This document shows positions 15,528-24,126 of a stretch of DNA of 39,721 nucleotides, piece after piece (the first letter of the stretch is position 1; the number at the start of each line of letters is the position of its first letter). The DNA comes from an uncultured Eubacteriales bacterium (GTDB taxonomy: Bacteria; Bacillota; Clostridia; Peptostreptococcales; Anaerovoracaceae), in the NCBI GenBank assembly GCA_900542565.1, contig UQOC01000018.1:1-39721 (forward strand). The letters are read 5' to 3'. Both the position numbers and the translations under genes were made by a program. Under the pieces are notes generated by a model. The model did not search any database, was not told the origin of the DNA, and saw only the letters and a list, made by a program, of their open reading frames with translations.

Positions 15528-18512
15528 TCATTCTACAGATTTAAGTGATTCAGTCATGCTTATCTTGTCAATCTTGTGCCGCATGGTCATATTTACTATC
15601 ATGGCAAAAACAAATGTGCCTGCAACGCTCAGTATATAACTGAGGACAGTTATGTGGACATCAAAGCTCATCAGATCGACCTGTATCCTGTCCATGACAA
15701 ACCGGTGGAGCAGCGTGCCCAGAGGTATGCCTACGATGGCTGCGATAGCAGTCAGGACAAGATTTTCCCTGAATACATAGGACGAAGTCTCTCTTGGGTA
15801 AAAACCCAAGACTTTGATGGTCGCGATCTCTCTTATCCTTTCGGTTATGTTTATGTTGGTCAGATTATACAGGACGATAAACGCAAGGGCCGCAGCGCTG
15901 ACGATTATAAGGGCGACCACATAGTCAAGGCTTTGCATGGTATTGTTGATCCGTGTCTTGAAATCTTCAGTGACCGATACTGAAGAAACTCCGTTAGACT
16001 CGGCTATCAGGGAACCGGCTTCCTGCGGTGTTGAAGCAGCCTGACCTTCGCCTGTGTCTGTTCCGATTATATAGGCTGCATTGATCTGGGGATCGCCCCA
16101 TGCGTCCGCATAAGTTTCATCGTTTATATACAGATAATTGTATACATAGTTGTCGCACAGACCTGCGATCCTGACAGTGAGCGGGTTCATTTCGCTGTCA
16201 TAAACGGTAAAGTCATCGCCGACTTCAATGCCGAGGACTTGTGCAAGATTGCTGTTGATGATGCCTTCACCGGCCTTCGGGTAATCCAGCTGCCCGTCAT
16301 CGTTGTGAAGGTCTATGAAATTGCTGATCGGATCATCATTTCCGCAGACTACCAGATTGACGGACTTGATCTGCCCGTCCATGCGGGCGTCCACCGAACC
16401 GGTATACAGGAAAAGGCAATCCTCAATATAAGCTGAGTTGTCCTCCAGGAAGGTTTCCTGATCTGCCTGGCTCATATCATGGTTAAAAGTCACTTCATAA
16501 TCCACATGGAAGATCTCATCATACTGCATGGACACGACATTCTTTATGGAATCCCTTATTCCGAAGCCTGCAACCAGCAGGGCTGTGCAGCCGCATATGC
16601 CGACGATCATCATAAAGAAACGCTTCTTATATCTGAATACATTCCTGATGGAAACCTTCTGCAAAAATTTGAGCCTGTTCCAGAAAGCAGGGATCCGTTC
16701 AAGGAAAATCCGCTTGCCTGCAGACGGAGCCTTGGGCCTTATCAGCTGAGCCGGGGCTTCGCCAAGTTCCTGATGGCAGGAATACAGGGTGGTGCCTACA
16801 GAACACAATATTGCCACTGCCAGAGCAAGAGCGCCGGTGAGCCAGTCAAAGACGATGATGACATCGGCAAACTCATACATCATCTTGTAGACTTCCCAGA
16901 TGACGGTTGTAAACACATATGTTCCGGCAAAAAATCCTGCAACTCCTCCTATGATAGCGGAACTGCCTGAGTAGAACACATATTTTTTGAGTATCTGTCC
17001 GGAACTGTAGCCCAGGGCTTTGAGGACTCCTATCTGAGTACGCTGTTCCTCGATCATACGGCTCATGGTAGTCATGCAGACTAAAGCGGCTACCAGAAAG
17101 AAGAATATAGGGAATATCTTGGATATACCTTCTACTATGCTGGTGTCGCTGTCAAAGCATACATAACCTACATTGGCCTGGCGGGTGAGGACATAGTTTG
17201 TAGGGTGTTCTATATCATCTATCTGTTTTTCGGCGTCATCAAGCTGTGCCTGCGCATCGTCAAGCTGCGCCTGACCTTCAGCAAGTTCGGCCCGTGCATT
17301 TTCCAGCTGGGCCCTGCCCCGGTCGATCTCTTCCTGGCCGCTGTCAAGCTGGGCTTCTGTGGAATTTAACTGTGCCAGGCTGTCATCAAGCTGGGCTTTT
17401 GCCTCATCGAGCTGAGCCTGGGCAGAGGCGAACTGCTGATCCAGGGCAGCTTTTTGAGCGGCATACTGTTCATCTGTCAGAAAGCCTGAGTCGTGATAGG
17501 CCTTGAGCTGTGCATAGGCATCATCACGCTGCTCCTCGAAGGCTGCCAGGTTGGCCTCGTATTGGGAAAGTCCTTCTTCATATTGGGTGAGTCCGTCCTG
17601 CAGTGCTGCCCTGCCTTCATCTATCCTGGCCTGATTTTCATCAAGTTCCTGCTGGCCGGAGGCTATCTCTGACTGGGCCTGAGCTATATCCTGCTGATGC
17701 TGGGATAGCTCGGCCTCTGCGTCGGCCACTTCCTGCCGGGCATCGTCCACTATTGAATCATAGCGGCGTTCTGATGCCGTATCAAGGGCCTCGGTTAGAG
17801 GATCTTCCGCATCCTGGACTATCTGATCGTATTCGTCGCTGAAAATAAAGGCTGAGTCTTCAAGCCTGACATAGATCTCTGTGTAGACATCAGACGAAAA
17901 ACCTTCTGCCGGGATCATGACAAAACATGCAACGCTGCCGTCGCCGATGGAAGAAGAACCTCTTTCAAAGTTGAGATAGAGAGGGGAATCGGCAATGCCG
18001 GTAATGGTGTAACTGTCATAGGCCAGCATATCCAATGTGTCGTCCGTGTTGGAAGAACTTATATATATGGTCTTGCCGATATCATCTTCGGTGAAATACT
18101 GTGGGTCGCCGAGACATTCGCTGCCTTTGGACGGCATGGTGCCGGCTACCAGAGAAGGGGTGTTTATTTGGTCGGAAATGGTGAGGAACCTTGTCGTGAT
18201 CTCCTGAGAATCATCATCCTCATCGTAAATGAGCACATCGGCGGAGTAAGATCCTTCGGCCACAGCGACCCCGTCGGTGTCTGATATGATGCTCACATCT
18301 TCGTCTTCAAGTCCGAGGGTAGACATGAGCTGGTAATCAAAAAAACCATGTTCGGATAAGTATTTGTTTCCGGTTTCAAGAAAAGCTGTCCTGCATGCTT
18401 TCAAACCGGAGAAAAAGCCTACGCCCAGAGCAACTATGGCCAATATGGCCGCCCATCTGCCTAAGCTGCCTTTTATTTCGCGCAATGTGGACTTGAACAT
18501 AACGCTTCTCAT
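15528..18512 (-). CDS. FtsX/MacB-type ABC transporter permease with long coiled coil
   Basis: This 994-aa permease pairs with the ATPase encoded 19 nt upstream. The order is a first transmembrane helix (about 18-38, WAAILAIVALGVGFFSG), a large extracellular domain, a Gln/Ala/Leu/Asp heptad coiled coil (about 258-432) and three helices of the first FtsX core (about 450-580). A helix at about 630-650, a second extracellular domain and three final helices (about 860-985) follow, with conserved FtsX-like VLKALGYSSGQILKKYV and IKVLGFYPRETSSYV. Two FtsX cores in one chain are typical of mechanotransmission-type permeases that act on surface or extracellular partners rather than moving small solutes. 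The substrate is unknown. Confidence 0.88.
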   Translation of the reverse strand: MRSVMFKSTLREIKGSLGRWAAILAIVALGVGFFSGLKACRTAFLETGNKYLSEHGFFDYQLMSTLGLEDEDVSIISDTDGVAVAEGSYSADVLIYDEDDDSQEITTRFLTISDQINTPSLVAGTMPSKGSECLGDPQYFTEDDIGKTIYISSSNTDDTLDMLAYDSYTITGIADSPLYLNFERGSSSIGDGSVACFVMIPAEGFSSDVYTEIYVRLEDSAFIFSDEYDQIVQDAEDPLTEALDTASERRYDSIVDDARQEVADAEAELSQHQQDIAQAQSEIASGQQELDENQARIDEGRAALQDGLTQYEEGLSQYEANLAAFEEQRDDAYAQLKAYHDSGFLTDEQYAAQKAALDQQFASAQAQLDEAKAQLDDSLAQLNSTEAQLDSGQEEIDRGRAQLENARAELAEGQAQLDDAQAQLDDAEKQIDDIEHPTNYVLTRQANVGYVCFDSDTSIVEGISKIFPIFFFLVAALVCMTTMSRMIEEQRTQIGVLKALGYSSGQILKKYVFYSGSSAIIGGVAGFFAGTYVFTTVIWEVYKMMYEFADVIIVFDWLTGALALAVAILCSVGTTLYSCHQELGEAPAQLIRPKAPSAGKRIFLERIPAFWNRLKFLQKVSIRNVFRYKKRFFMMIVGICGCTALLVAGFGIRDSIKNVVSMQYDEIFHVDYEVTFNHDMSQADQETFLEDNSAYIEDCLFLYTGSVDARMDGQIKSVNLVVCGNDDPISNFIDLHNDDGQLDYPKAGEGIINSNLAQVLGIEVGDDFTVYDSEMNPLTVRIAGLCDNYVYNYLYINDETYADAWGDPQINAAYIIGTDTGEGQAASTPQEAGSLIAESNGVSSVSVTEDFKTRINNTMQSLDYVVALIIVSAAALAFIVLYNLTNINITERIREIATIKVLGFYPRETSSYVFRENLVLTAIAAIVGIPLGTLLHRFVMDRIQVDLMSFDVHITVLSYILSVAGTFVFAMIVNMTMRHKIDKISMTESLKSVE

Positions 18513-18531
18513 GGATACACACCTGCCGTTT

Positions 18532-19236
18532 CTACCATTCTATTTCTTCGATAGGTACCGGAGCATCGTTGAGCTCCTGAGATACCACGGTGCCGTTCTT
18601 TACATGTATTACTCTGTCGGCCATAGGCGTTATGGCCTGATTGTGGGTTATGATTATGACTGTCATACCCGTTTGCCTGGCAGTGTCCTGGAGCAGTTTA
18701 AGTATGGCTTTGCCGGTATTGTAATCCAGCGCCCCTGTAGGCTCATCGCAAAGGAGCAGCTTTGGGTTCTTGGCAAGGGCTCTGGCAATGGCCACTCGCT
18801 GCTGCTCTCCTCCGGAAAGCTGAGAAGGGAAATTGTTCAGTCGTTCGCCCAGACCGACCTTTCGCAGAGCCTCGGCCGAGTCCATGGGGTTTTTGCATAT
18901 CTGAGTCGCAAGAGATACATTTTCAAGAGCTGTCAGGTTCTGTACAAGATTATAGAACTGGAACACAAATCCTATGGCGTATCTCCTGTATGTAGTGAGC
19001 TGTTTAGAATTGTATTTTGAAATCTCCTCCCCGTCCAGCCAGACATTGCCGGAAGTGAGGGTGTCCATGCCGCCCAGGATATTCAGGAGAGTAGTCTTTC
19101 CTGCTCCTGAAGGGCCTACTATGACGCATGTCTCGCCTTTGCCGATCTCAAAAGTGGCGTCTCTGAGGGCTTCTATCTGTATTTCCCCCATCTGATAAAC
19201 TTTTTTTACATTTTCAAACTTTACAAACGCTCCCAT
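18532..19236 (-). CDS. ABC transporter ATP-binding protein (LolD/MacB-type)
   Basis: This 234-aa ATPase powers the adjacent FtsX-like permease. Walker A is GPSGAGKT (residues 41-48), the Q-loop is [18 protein letters not shown], the signature is [15 protein letters not shown], Walker B is [12 protein letters not shown] and the H-loop is IIITHN. The sequence belongs to the group of LolD, MacB and FtsE ATPases. GGAGG lies 8 nt before the ATG, and a predicted promoter with an extended -10 lies just upstream. It is the first of four genes that appear to form one operon (19,236 to 14,083). Confidence 0.95.
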   Translation of the reverse strand: MGAFVKFENVKKVYQMGEIQIEALRDATFEIGKGETCVIVGPSGAGKTTLLNILGGMDTLTSGNVWLDGEEISKYNSKQLTTYRRYAIGFVFQFYNLVQNLTALENVSLATQICKNPMDSAEALRKVGLGERLNNFPSQLSGGEQQRVAIARALAKNPKLLLCDEPTGALDYNTGKAILKLLQDTARQTGMTVIIITHNQAITPMADRVIHVKNGTVVSQELNDAPVPIEEIEW

Positions 19237-19270
19237 ATGAGCAGCCTCCGAAAGATTTCTGATTTACTAT

Positions 19271-19299
19271 ATTCTAACATAATAGAAATCATTTTAAAA
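19271..19299 (-). promoter_or_regulatory. predicted promoter of the ABC operon
   Basis: On the minus strand, TTTTAA (19294-19299), a 17-nt spacer and TAGAAT (19271-19276) preceded by TGT give an extended -10 promoter. It overlaps the last codons of the upstream membrane-protein gene and would start the four-gene ABC operon. Confidence 0.45.
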
Positions 19300-20359
19300 G
19301 GACAAAACGGTGTCGCCATGCTGAAAAAATTATGAAAAAATCCACTACTGACAAAGCGGTAAGGCACAGTGACAGGACGGGGCTCCATATGAGGGGAATG
19401 TATGTCCGGAAAAAAATATGCGAGATCGCAGCCCCTGCCATGATGCAGGCGGCAGATGAAGCCCCATCGTCAAGGGACGAGGATAGCCCAAGATAATAAT
19501 AAGCTGCAGCAGGGCAGGCAAGAAAGACAGAGGAGAAGGCTGCGCCGGCCATGACAGAAGAAAAAATAAAAAGGCCTTTTCCGGCAAATGCCATGCCCAT
19601 AGAAGAAAGCTCAAGGAGAAATATAAAGAATATGCTTCCTGCATATATCCCTTTTTTTGCAATTACTGCCGCAGTAAGCACAGGTCCGGCAGCTGCGCCG
19701 GCAATAAGGGGGAGTATTGGCGGCAGATCCGCTGTTTTTTCCGTCCATATGGCGGAAAGAGGACCGGCTGCGCAGAAAGAGGATAAAAAAGTAAAGGCTC
19801 TGATCCTGAAGCAGCAATATACCGATCGCCTGCTCCTGCGGCACATCATATCTGCATGAGACCGGTCTCCGGAACCGGGAAGGCGTACCGAGCATACTGT
19901 CATCATGGAAAACAGCAGGACAATGGCCGGCCCCGGAAAATAAGCAAATATCATCTGGAAAGGAATAACGCAGATCATGGCGGCCGATGAAAACAGGCCG
20001 AGGCAGCAGGCCTTTGCCGGAGCCGGATGGCGGCTGCTGAAAATGAAGTTGACGGGGACGGTCAGCAGCGCGGGAAAAGGAAAGATGCCCAGAAAAAGAA
20101 CGCCTGCTGCAGCCCAGTCGTCAGAACTGCCATAGGCGGTCAAAAAAGCGGAACATGCCCAGACGGCAGCAGAAAGTATCAAAAATACCCGTAAAGGCAG
20201 AAATCTGAGCCACGGCCTGATAAATACAAGGCCGGCAGCACCGGCGGCTGCGAGCACAAGGCCGCAGCCAATGGTACAGGCATAAAATGACAAGCCTGCA
20301 ACAGGCATAAAAAACAGGAACAGATTTAACAAGTTCATGCCGTATAAATGGATAAACAA
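19289..20359 (-). CDS. uncharacterised multispanning membrane protein, TTG start
   Basis: This 356-aa, very hydrophobic protein has about ten to twelve predicted membrane helices and short basic loops (for example RRSRRSVYCCFRIR near the middle). The two halves of similar size around that loop resemble an MFS-type transporter, but I see no signature motif and do not assign a substrate. The start is TTG at 20359, chosen because GGAGGG lies 6 nt upstream. The first ATG (20338) has no ribosome binding site. It is transcribed away from the 75-aa gene and toward the ABC operon. Confidence 0.6.
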   Translation of the reverse strand: MFIHLYGMNLLNLFLFFMPVAGLSFYACTIGCGLVLAAAGAAGLVFIRPWLRFLPLRVFLILSAAVWACSAFLTAYGSSDDWAAAGVLFLGIFPFPALLTVPVNFIFSSRHPAPAKACCLGLFSSAAMICVIPFQMIFAYFPGPAIVLLFSMMTVCSVRLPGSGDRSHADMMCRRSRRSVYCCFRIRAFTFLSSFCAAGPLSAIWTEKTADLPPILPLIAGAAAGPVLTAAVIAKKGIYAGSIFFIFLLELSSMGMAFAGKGLFIFSSVMAGAAFSSVFLACPAAAYYYLGLSSSLDDGASSAACIMAGAAISHIFFRTYIPLIWSPVLSLCLTALSVVDFFIIFSAWRHRFVLLK

Positions 20360-20431
20360 AAGAAGCCCTCCGCTGTTTGTGATGATTTAGTGACAGATAG
20401 TAGTATTTTGCAGGGCAGAGGACATTATGCT

Positions 20432-20460
20432 TTACTTTTGAATGCAAAAGATGTTATAAT
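20432..20460 (+). promoter_or_regulatory. predicted promoter with extended -10
   Basis: TTACTT (20432-20437), a 17-nt spacer and TATAAT (20455-20460) with TG one base before the -10 box fit a vegetative promoter. It lies 28 nt before the start of the 75-aa gene. Confidence 0.5.
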
Positions 20461-20488
20461 TTCAAAAAATAGGGATTTGAGGCATATT

Positions 20489-20716
20489 ATGTCAGATTTT
20501 TTTCGAGACACATTACACATAGCAGCAGACGGACAGCTCCATGTAAATGAATTTATCTTGGCGGCTATAGTTGTGGTTGCGGCAATACTGCTGATAGCGG
20601 TTGCCAGAGATGTGGCCAGATCCGTAAAAAACAAGATGCCGGGACGAAAGAGTACAATATTCAGCCACCGGAAAAACAGATATAAAGACAGGATAAACAG
20701 AAAAAAGAAATTTTAA
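20489..20716 (+). CDS. 75-aa single-TM protein with basic tail
   Basis: This small protein has one membrane helix (about residues 22-40, EFILAAIVVVAAILLIAVA) followed by a strongly basic C-terminal tail rich in Arg and Lys. The inferred topology is N-out/C-in, by the positive-inside rule. ATG 20489 is chosen because GAGG lies 6 nt upstream and a predicted promoter ends 28 nt before it; the longer open frame upstream crosses that promoter. A strong terminator follows the stop. The self-contained unit argues that it is a real gene. I know no family for it. Confidence 0.6.
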   Translation: MSDFFRDTLHIAADGQLHVNEFILAAIVVVAAILLIAVARDVARSVKNKMPGRKSTIFSHRKNRYKDRINRKKKF

Positions 20717-20732
20717 TATCTATAATATGTAA

Positions 20733-20754
20733 GCCCCGCATAAGCGGGGTTTTT
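20733..20754 (+). terminator. rho-independent terminator
   Basis: CCCCGC pairs with GCGGGG around ATAA, followed by five T. It ends the transcript of the 75-aa gene 17 nt after its stop codon. Confidence 0.85.
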
Positions 20755-20793
20755 AATTTGCCCGTAAGCGGCGGACGGCGGTGTGCGGGCCGG

Positions 20794-21945
20794 CTAAAAG
20801 CTGTAACCGTTTGTCTCGCAGCACTGGCATGTGATGCAGCCGTTATCATCACTATGGGAACGGCCGTCTGCCGCAGGTTCCTGGCAATTTACAGCCGCCC
20901 GCTGGTCGAGGAGCTCATCTATCCTGTTGACGCTTGGCTGGCCGCAGCAGCACTCGTCGGAATTGAAGCATTCTGCCTCCCATGTATCACATGGATTGCA
21001 CTGCCCGATATCGTCGCAAGGCAGGCAGACTTCCCTGGCATTGAGATTGAACAGGGACGGCCTTGTGACCTGCATCCTGACCTGCGGAGTGACCACCAGA
21101 GACCCTGAAAGTGTTATGGCGCCATCCTCGGCGGCGGTAAGGGTCGGATTTAATATTGATGCACATGCGCCGAAGTCAAATTGAAGGGAAGGCGCCATGT
21201 TGGATATCTGACACGGGATCTCAGCTCCGCATATGGCGAAGGATGGGTTGCCTGTTACTGATATAGGCGTACCATCTGCTGTTGAATAGCATAGTCTGAA
21301 CTGACAGGCGTTTCCGCCGCTGTATAGTGTACCTTCCAGTACGATGGTGGCCGTCAGGCTCCATGGACCTGTAGCGGAGATCAGGACGAAATGTCCGGGA
21401 CATATATCGGAACAAGGCGGAGAACAAGGGCATTTGCTTATTTCAGGCATTATGCCGCTTATGTCTCCGATAAACTGGCCTCCTGACTGTGAAACATCTG
21501 TTATGGCAACACCATCGACTGTCACTGCAAGGTCTGCCGGAAGCGTGGGGGTGGTGATGCCGAAAGATCTGGTGATCACATATGCGTGATTTATGTCAAA
21601 AGTGGTAGACGCATTTACTGTTACATTGCTGCATCCGTCATTTCCACAGCAGCAGCATACGATCTTGCATATGTTATCCATATTGCAGCAAGGGTCCTGG
21701 CAGCATGTATCCTGACATTTGTGCTGGCCCTGGCAGCCGCAGTGACATCCCCCCTGGCAGGTACATTTTGACGGACTGCAGGCGGCAGAACCTATGCTTA
21801 GCTGCTGGTCGAAGGAAGCAGCGGTAGTCGTCAGTGCCGTCAATATAGGTGAGGAATTCTCTTCCGCATCGTAGAATACTTTGGTCAGATAGACCAGATT
21901 TCCCCGCCGTCCGGCAGGGGTAAAGCTATTTTGTAAACAATTCAT
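20794..21945 (-). CDS. cysteine-rich protein, possible spore coat/exosporium component
   Basis: This 383-aa protein has about 40 cysteines. They cluster at residues about 55-105 (CTCQGGCHCGCQGQHKC, CCQDPCC, VCCCCGNDGC), in CPCSPPCSDICPGH, in CLPCDDIGQCNPCD, in DECCCGQ and at the end (CITCQCCE). Between the clusters are beta-rich stretches with many Thr, Ser, Val and Ile. There is no signal peptide or membrane helix, so it is probably cytosolic, as expected for a protein laid down by the mother cell around a spore. AGAGGA precedes the ATG. The promoter resembles a SigK type. I cannot match it to a named family; disulfide-linked coat or metal-binding roles are both inference. Confidence 0.7.
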   Translation of the reverse strand: MNCLQNSFTPAGRRGNLVYLTKVFYDAEENSSPILTALTTTAASFDQQLSIGSAACSPSKCTCQGGCHCGCQGQHKCQDTCCQDPCCNMDNICKIVCCCCGNDGCSNVTVNASTTFDINHAYVITRSFGITTPTLPADLAVTVDGVAITDVSQSGGQFIGDISGIMPEISKCPCSPPCSDICPGHFVLISATGPWSLTATIVLEGTLYSGGNACQFRLCYSTADGTPISVTGNPSFAICGAEIPCQISNMAPSLQFDFGACASILNPTLTAAEDGAITLSGSLVVTPQVRMQVTRPSLFNLNAREVCLPCDDIGQCNPCDTWEAECFNSDECCCGQPSVNRIDELLDQRAAVNCQEPAADGRSHSDDNGCITCQCCETNGYSF

Positions 21946-21980
21946 TTTTCATGATCCTCTCTTAATAAAATGAGATGTTA

Positions 21981-22008
21981 TATTATATGCTTTCCATATT
22001 TTGGTGGT
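21981..22008 (-). promoter_or_regulatory. possible SigK-like promoter of the Cys-rich gene
   Basis: On the minus strand, ACC (22006-22008), a 16-nt spacer and CATATAATA (21981-21989) match the SigK pattern of AC at -35 and CATAnnnTA at -10. A vegetative reading (TATAAT) is possible but lacks a matching -35 box. Confidence 0.35.
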
Positions 22009-22049
22009 GATTTTGTGGGGAAAATTCATCAAAATAACCGTAAAAACTA

Positions 22050-22078
22050 TTGAATAGTGGGTGAAAATGGTGTATAGT
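22050..22078 (+). promoter_or_regulatory. predicted mraZ/dcw promoter
   Basis: TTGAAT (22050-22055), a 17-nt spacer and TATAGT (22073-22078) form a vegetative promoter that would transcribe the division and cell-wall cluster. The -10 box lies within the MraZ-type repeat array. Confidence 0.6.
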
Positions 22079-22082
22079 GGTG
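22058..22082 (+). promoter_or_regulatory. three MraZ-type operator repeats, 10-bp period
   Basis: TGGGT (22058), TGGTG (22068) and TGGTG (22078) are three 5-bp boxes separated by 5-nt spacers, so they lie on the same face of the helix. MraZ of E. coli is known to bind three TGGGN boxes with this spacing at its own promoter. The overlap with the -10 box fits autorepression of the cluster. Confidence 0.6.
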
Positions 22083-22133
22083 ATAGTAAACTCAAAACAG
22101 GCTTTTTGTGACCATTTTTAAGGAGAACAGTCC

Positions 22134-22565
22134 ATGTTTATGGGAACCACTTACAACTCCATAGATGATAAAAAGCGGATGATCGTCCCTGCAAAAATGC
22201 GTTCAAGCCTGGGAAACCGCTGCATCCTGACCAAGGGACTGGATCTCTGCCTGTATATATATACGGTAGAGGACTGGGAAAAGCAGCTTGAAAAAATATC
22301 CAAACTGCCGGAGGGTGATCCTAAGGTAAGGGCATTTATCAGGCATGTGTGCGCCAATGCCGCCGAATGTGAGTTCGATAAGCAGGGAAGGATAGTAATC
22401 CCGCAGGATCTGATAGACTATGCTCATATCGAAAAGGAACTTGTCACCATGGGAGCCATGTCCAAGATAGAAGTATGGGCAAAGGAAGAGTGGGAGGCTC
22501 CTGACAATACGGGCAGAACAGACGCAGAAAATTATGACGCCGCATTGATGGGATATAATTTCTGA
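22134..22565 (+). CDS. mraZ: transcriptional regulator MraZ
   Basis: This 143-aa DNA-binding regulator heads the dcw cluster. Two SpoVT/AbrB-like half domains each carry the DxxxR motif ([13 protein letters not shown] near residue 10 and [14 protein letters not shown] near residue 83). MraZ normally forms a ring of 8-12 subunits and binds repeated boxes before its own gene; such boxes are visible here. GGAG lies 8 nt before the ATG. A start two codons later would also fit the family (MGTTYNS). The stop overlaps an ATG in front of rsmH, but the better rsmH start is 15 nt further on. Confidence 0.95.
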   Translation: MFMGTTYNSIDDKKRMIVPAKMRSSLGNRCILTKGLDLCLYIYTVEDWEKQLEKISKLPEGDPKVRAFIRHVCANAAECEFDKQGRIVIPQDLIDYAHIEKELVTMGAMSKIEVWAKEEWEAPDNTGRTDAENYDAALMGYNF

Positions 22566-22579
22566 TGGCGGAGGCTGAT

Positions 22580-23515
22580 ATGGAGTTTAAGCATGAACCG
22601 GTAATGTTAAGCCAGTGCATAGAAGGCCTCAATATAAACCCAGACGGTGTATATGTGGACGGCACCTTGGGAGGGGGAGGCCACAGCAGTGCCATATGCG
22701 GCATGCTCAGCCCTGCGGGGACGCTGATAGGCACTGATGCTGACAGAGATGCGCTGGAAGCTGCCGGACAGAAACTGAAAGACAAAAAATGCCGTATACA
22801 TCTGGTAAACAGCAATTATGCTGATATAAAAGATGTGCTGGCAGATCTGGGGATAGAAAAAATAGACGGTGCGCTGCTTGATCTTGGAGTATCCTCTTTC
22901 CAGCTTGACAATCCGCAGAGAGGATTTTCATATATGAACGATGCGCCTCTGGATATGAGAATGGATCAGGACGGAGGGATGACTGCAAAAGATGTGGTGA
23001 ACAGTTATTCCCAAAAGGAACTGACATCAGTCATATCCAGGTACGGAGAGGAAAGATGGGCCTCGCGCATAGCTGAATTTATCGTCAGATCAAGAAAGGA
23101 CAAGCCCATAGACAGTACCGGAGAACTTGTGGACATCATCAAGGCCGCAGTACCTGCGTCAGCCAGGAGGACAGGCCCTCATCCGGCAAAAAGGACTTTT
23201 CAGGCCATAAGGATAGAAGTCAATGATGAACTGGGGCAGCTCCAAAGGGCGGTGGAAAATTTCTGTGACATACTGTCGCCGGGAGGAAGGCTGTGCATCA
23301 TAACTTTCCACTCCCTGGAGGACAGGATAGTAAAAGAGATATTCAGCAGACGGGCAAATCCGTGTACCTGCCCCAAAGAATTCCCGGTCTGCGTATGCGG
23401 CAAAAAGGCCGATATAAAAAAGATAACAGGTAAACCGATCATTCCTTCCGAAGAAGAAGTCAGCAGAAATCCAAGAGCAAGAAGTGCAAAACTGCGGATA
23501 GCAGAAAAAATATAA
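22580..23515 (+). CDS. rsmH: 16S rRNA m4C1402 methyltransferase RsmH
   Basis: This 311-aa SAM-dependent enzyme methylates N4 of C1402 in the ribosomal P-site region of 16S rRNA. The SAM-binding motif is [11 protein letters not shown] near the N-terminus, with [37 protein letters not shown] and [12 protein letters not shown] following. I chose ATG 22580 ([10 protein letters not shown]) because GGAGG lies 5 nt upstream and it matches the family start. The ATG at 22565 would add five residues. It is the second gene of the dcw operon. Confidence 0.96.
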   Translation: MEFKHEPVMLSQCIEGLNINPDGVYVDGTLGGGGHSSAICGMLSPAGTLIGTDADRDALEAAGQKLKDKKCRIHLVNSNYADIKDVLADLGIEKIDGALLDLGVSSFQLDNPQRGFSYMNDAPLDMRMDQDGGMTAKDVVNSYSQKELTSVISRYGEERWASRIAEFIVRSRKDKPIDSTGELVDIIKAAVPASARRTGPHPAKRTFQAIRIEVNDELGQLQRAVENFCDILSPGGRLCIITFHSLEDRIVKEIFSRRANPCTCPKEFPVCVCGKKADIKKITGKPIIPSEEEVSRNPRARSAKLRIAEKI

Positions 23516-23533
23516 AGATCACAGAGGAAAAAA

Positions 23534-24004
23534 ATGGCTACAGCTAACAGAGCATATACATCTGAATATACATTTAACCGTGCGCCTGAGCGCCAGCCGG
23601 AGAGAGTCAGGAGGACACGTCAGAGGCCTCAGCAGGCGCCTCAGCGGCAAAAAAAGAAAGCCCGGCAGACGGCCGTAATGACTGCACCTGTACTCAGGGC
23701 GCTGATAATAGGCACGGTAGCCCTGGGCATATTGCTCATAGGCATAGTGGTGGTCAATGCTCAGACAGCAGACCTGCAATACTCCATCAATCAGATGAGA
23801 AACGAAAACAGGACCATACAGTCTGAAATAGATATGCTCAACATGCAGATAAGCAGCAATACAGGAATAGAGAAGCTTGAGACATTTGCAACTGACCAGA
23901 TAGGCATGCGCTACCCCCAGGAAGGGGAAAGCATACTCATCTACAGCGGGGTAAGCCATGACGACAGCCTTGCCGATATGATAAAAGCAAAGGCTTATGA
24001 ATAA
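23534..24004 (+). CDS. ftsL: FtsL-like septum formation protein
   Basis: This 156-aa bitopic membrane protein has a Pro/Arg/Gln-rich basic cytoplasmic tail (1-50), one transmembrane helix (about 54-77, RALIIGTVALGILLIGIVVV) and an extracellular coiled coil (QTADLQYSINQMRNENRTIQ) with a C-terminal region containing ATDQIGMRYPQEGE. The position between rsmH and the class B PBP gene is that of FtsL in Firmicutes, which joins the DivIB-DivIC complex at the septum. FtsL and DivIC are similar in plan, so the name depends on the locus. GAGG lies just before the ATG. Confidence 0.8.
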   Translation: MATANRAYTSEYTFNRAPERQPERVRRTRQRPQQAPQRQKKKARQTAVMTAPVLRALIIGTVALGILLIGIVVVNAQTADLQYSINQMRNENRTIQSEIDMLNMQISSNTGIEKLETFATDQIGMRYPQEGESILIYSGVSHDDSLADMIKAKAYE

Positions 24005-24083
24005 TGGGACATAACTGCCAATATATATAGTCTTGTGAAAAAATAACTTCATACCAACCGAAAGCAGATGCGACAGGTGAGAT

Positions 24084-24126
24084 AAAGCCGGATAACTTAA
24101 TATATAAGTATTAATGTTCCGGCTTT
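24084..24126 (+). promoter_or_regulatory. long hairpin in the ftsL-PBP gap
   Basis: AAAGCCGGA and TCCGGCTTT (9 bp), AC/GT and TTAATA/TATTAA can form one long, slightly bulged hairpin with a 6-nt loop. It lies within the 146-nt gap before the PBP gene and is followed by GTGTATAATATGGAG, not by a T tract. It may be an attenuator, processing site or mRNA stabiliser, and TATAAT at 24130 might be a weak secondary promoter. No good -35 box is visible. Confidence 0.5.

Noticed and set aside
17215..17740. Tandem DNA repeats or CRISPR-like array
   Set aside because: The repeated AGCTG/GCCTG-type units are imperfect, have no constant spacers and translate into the heptad coiled coil of the permease.
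18364..19020. A 218-codon plus-strand frame opposite the ABC ATPase gene
   Set aside because: It runs antisense to a gene with complete ABC motifs, has no recognisable product and no ribosome binding site worth noting.
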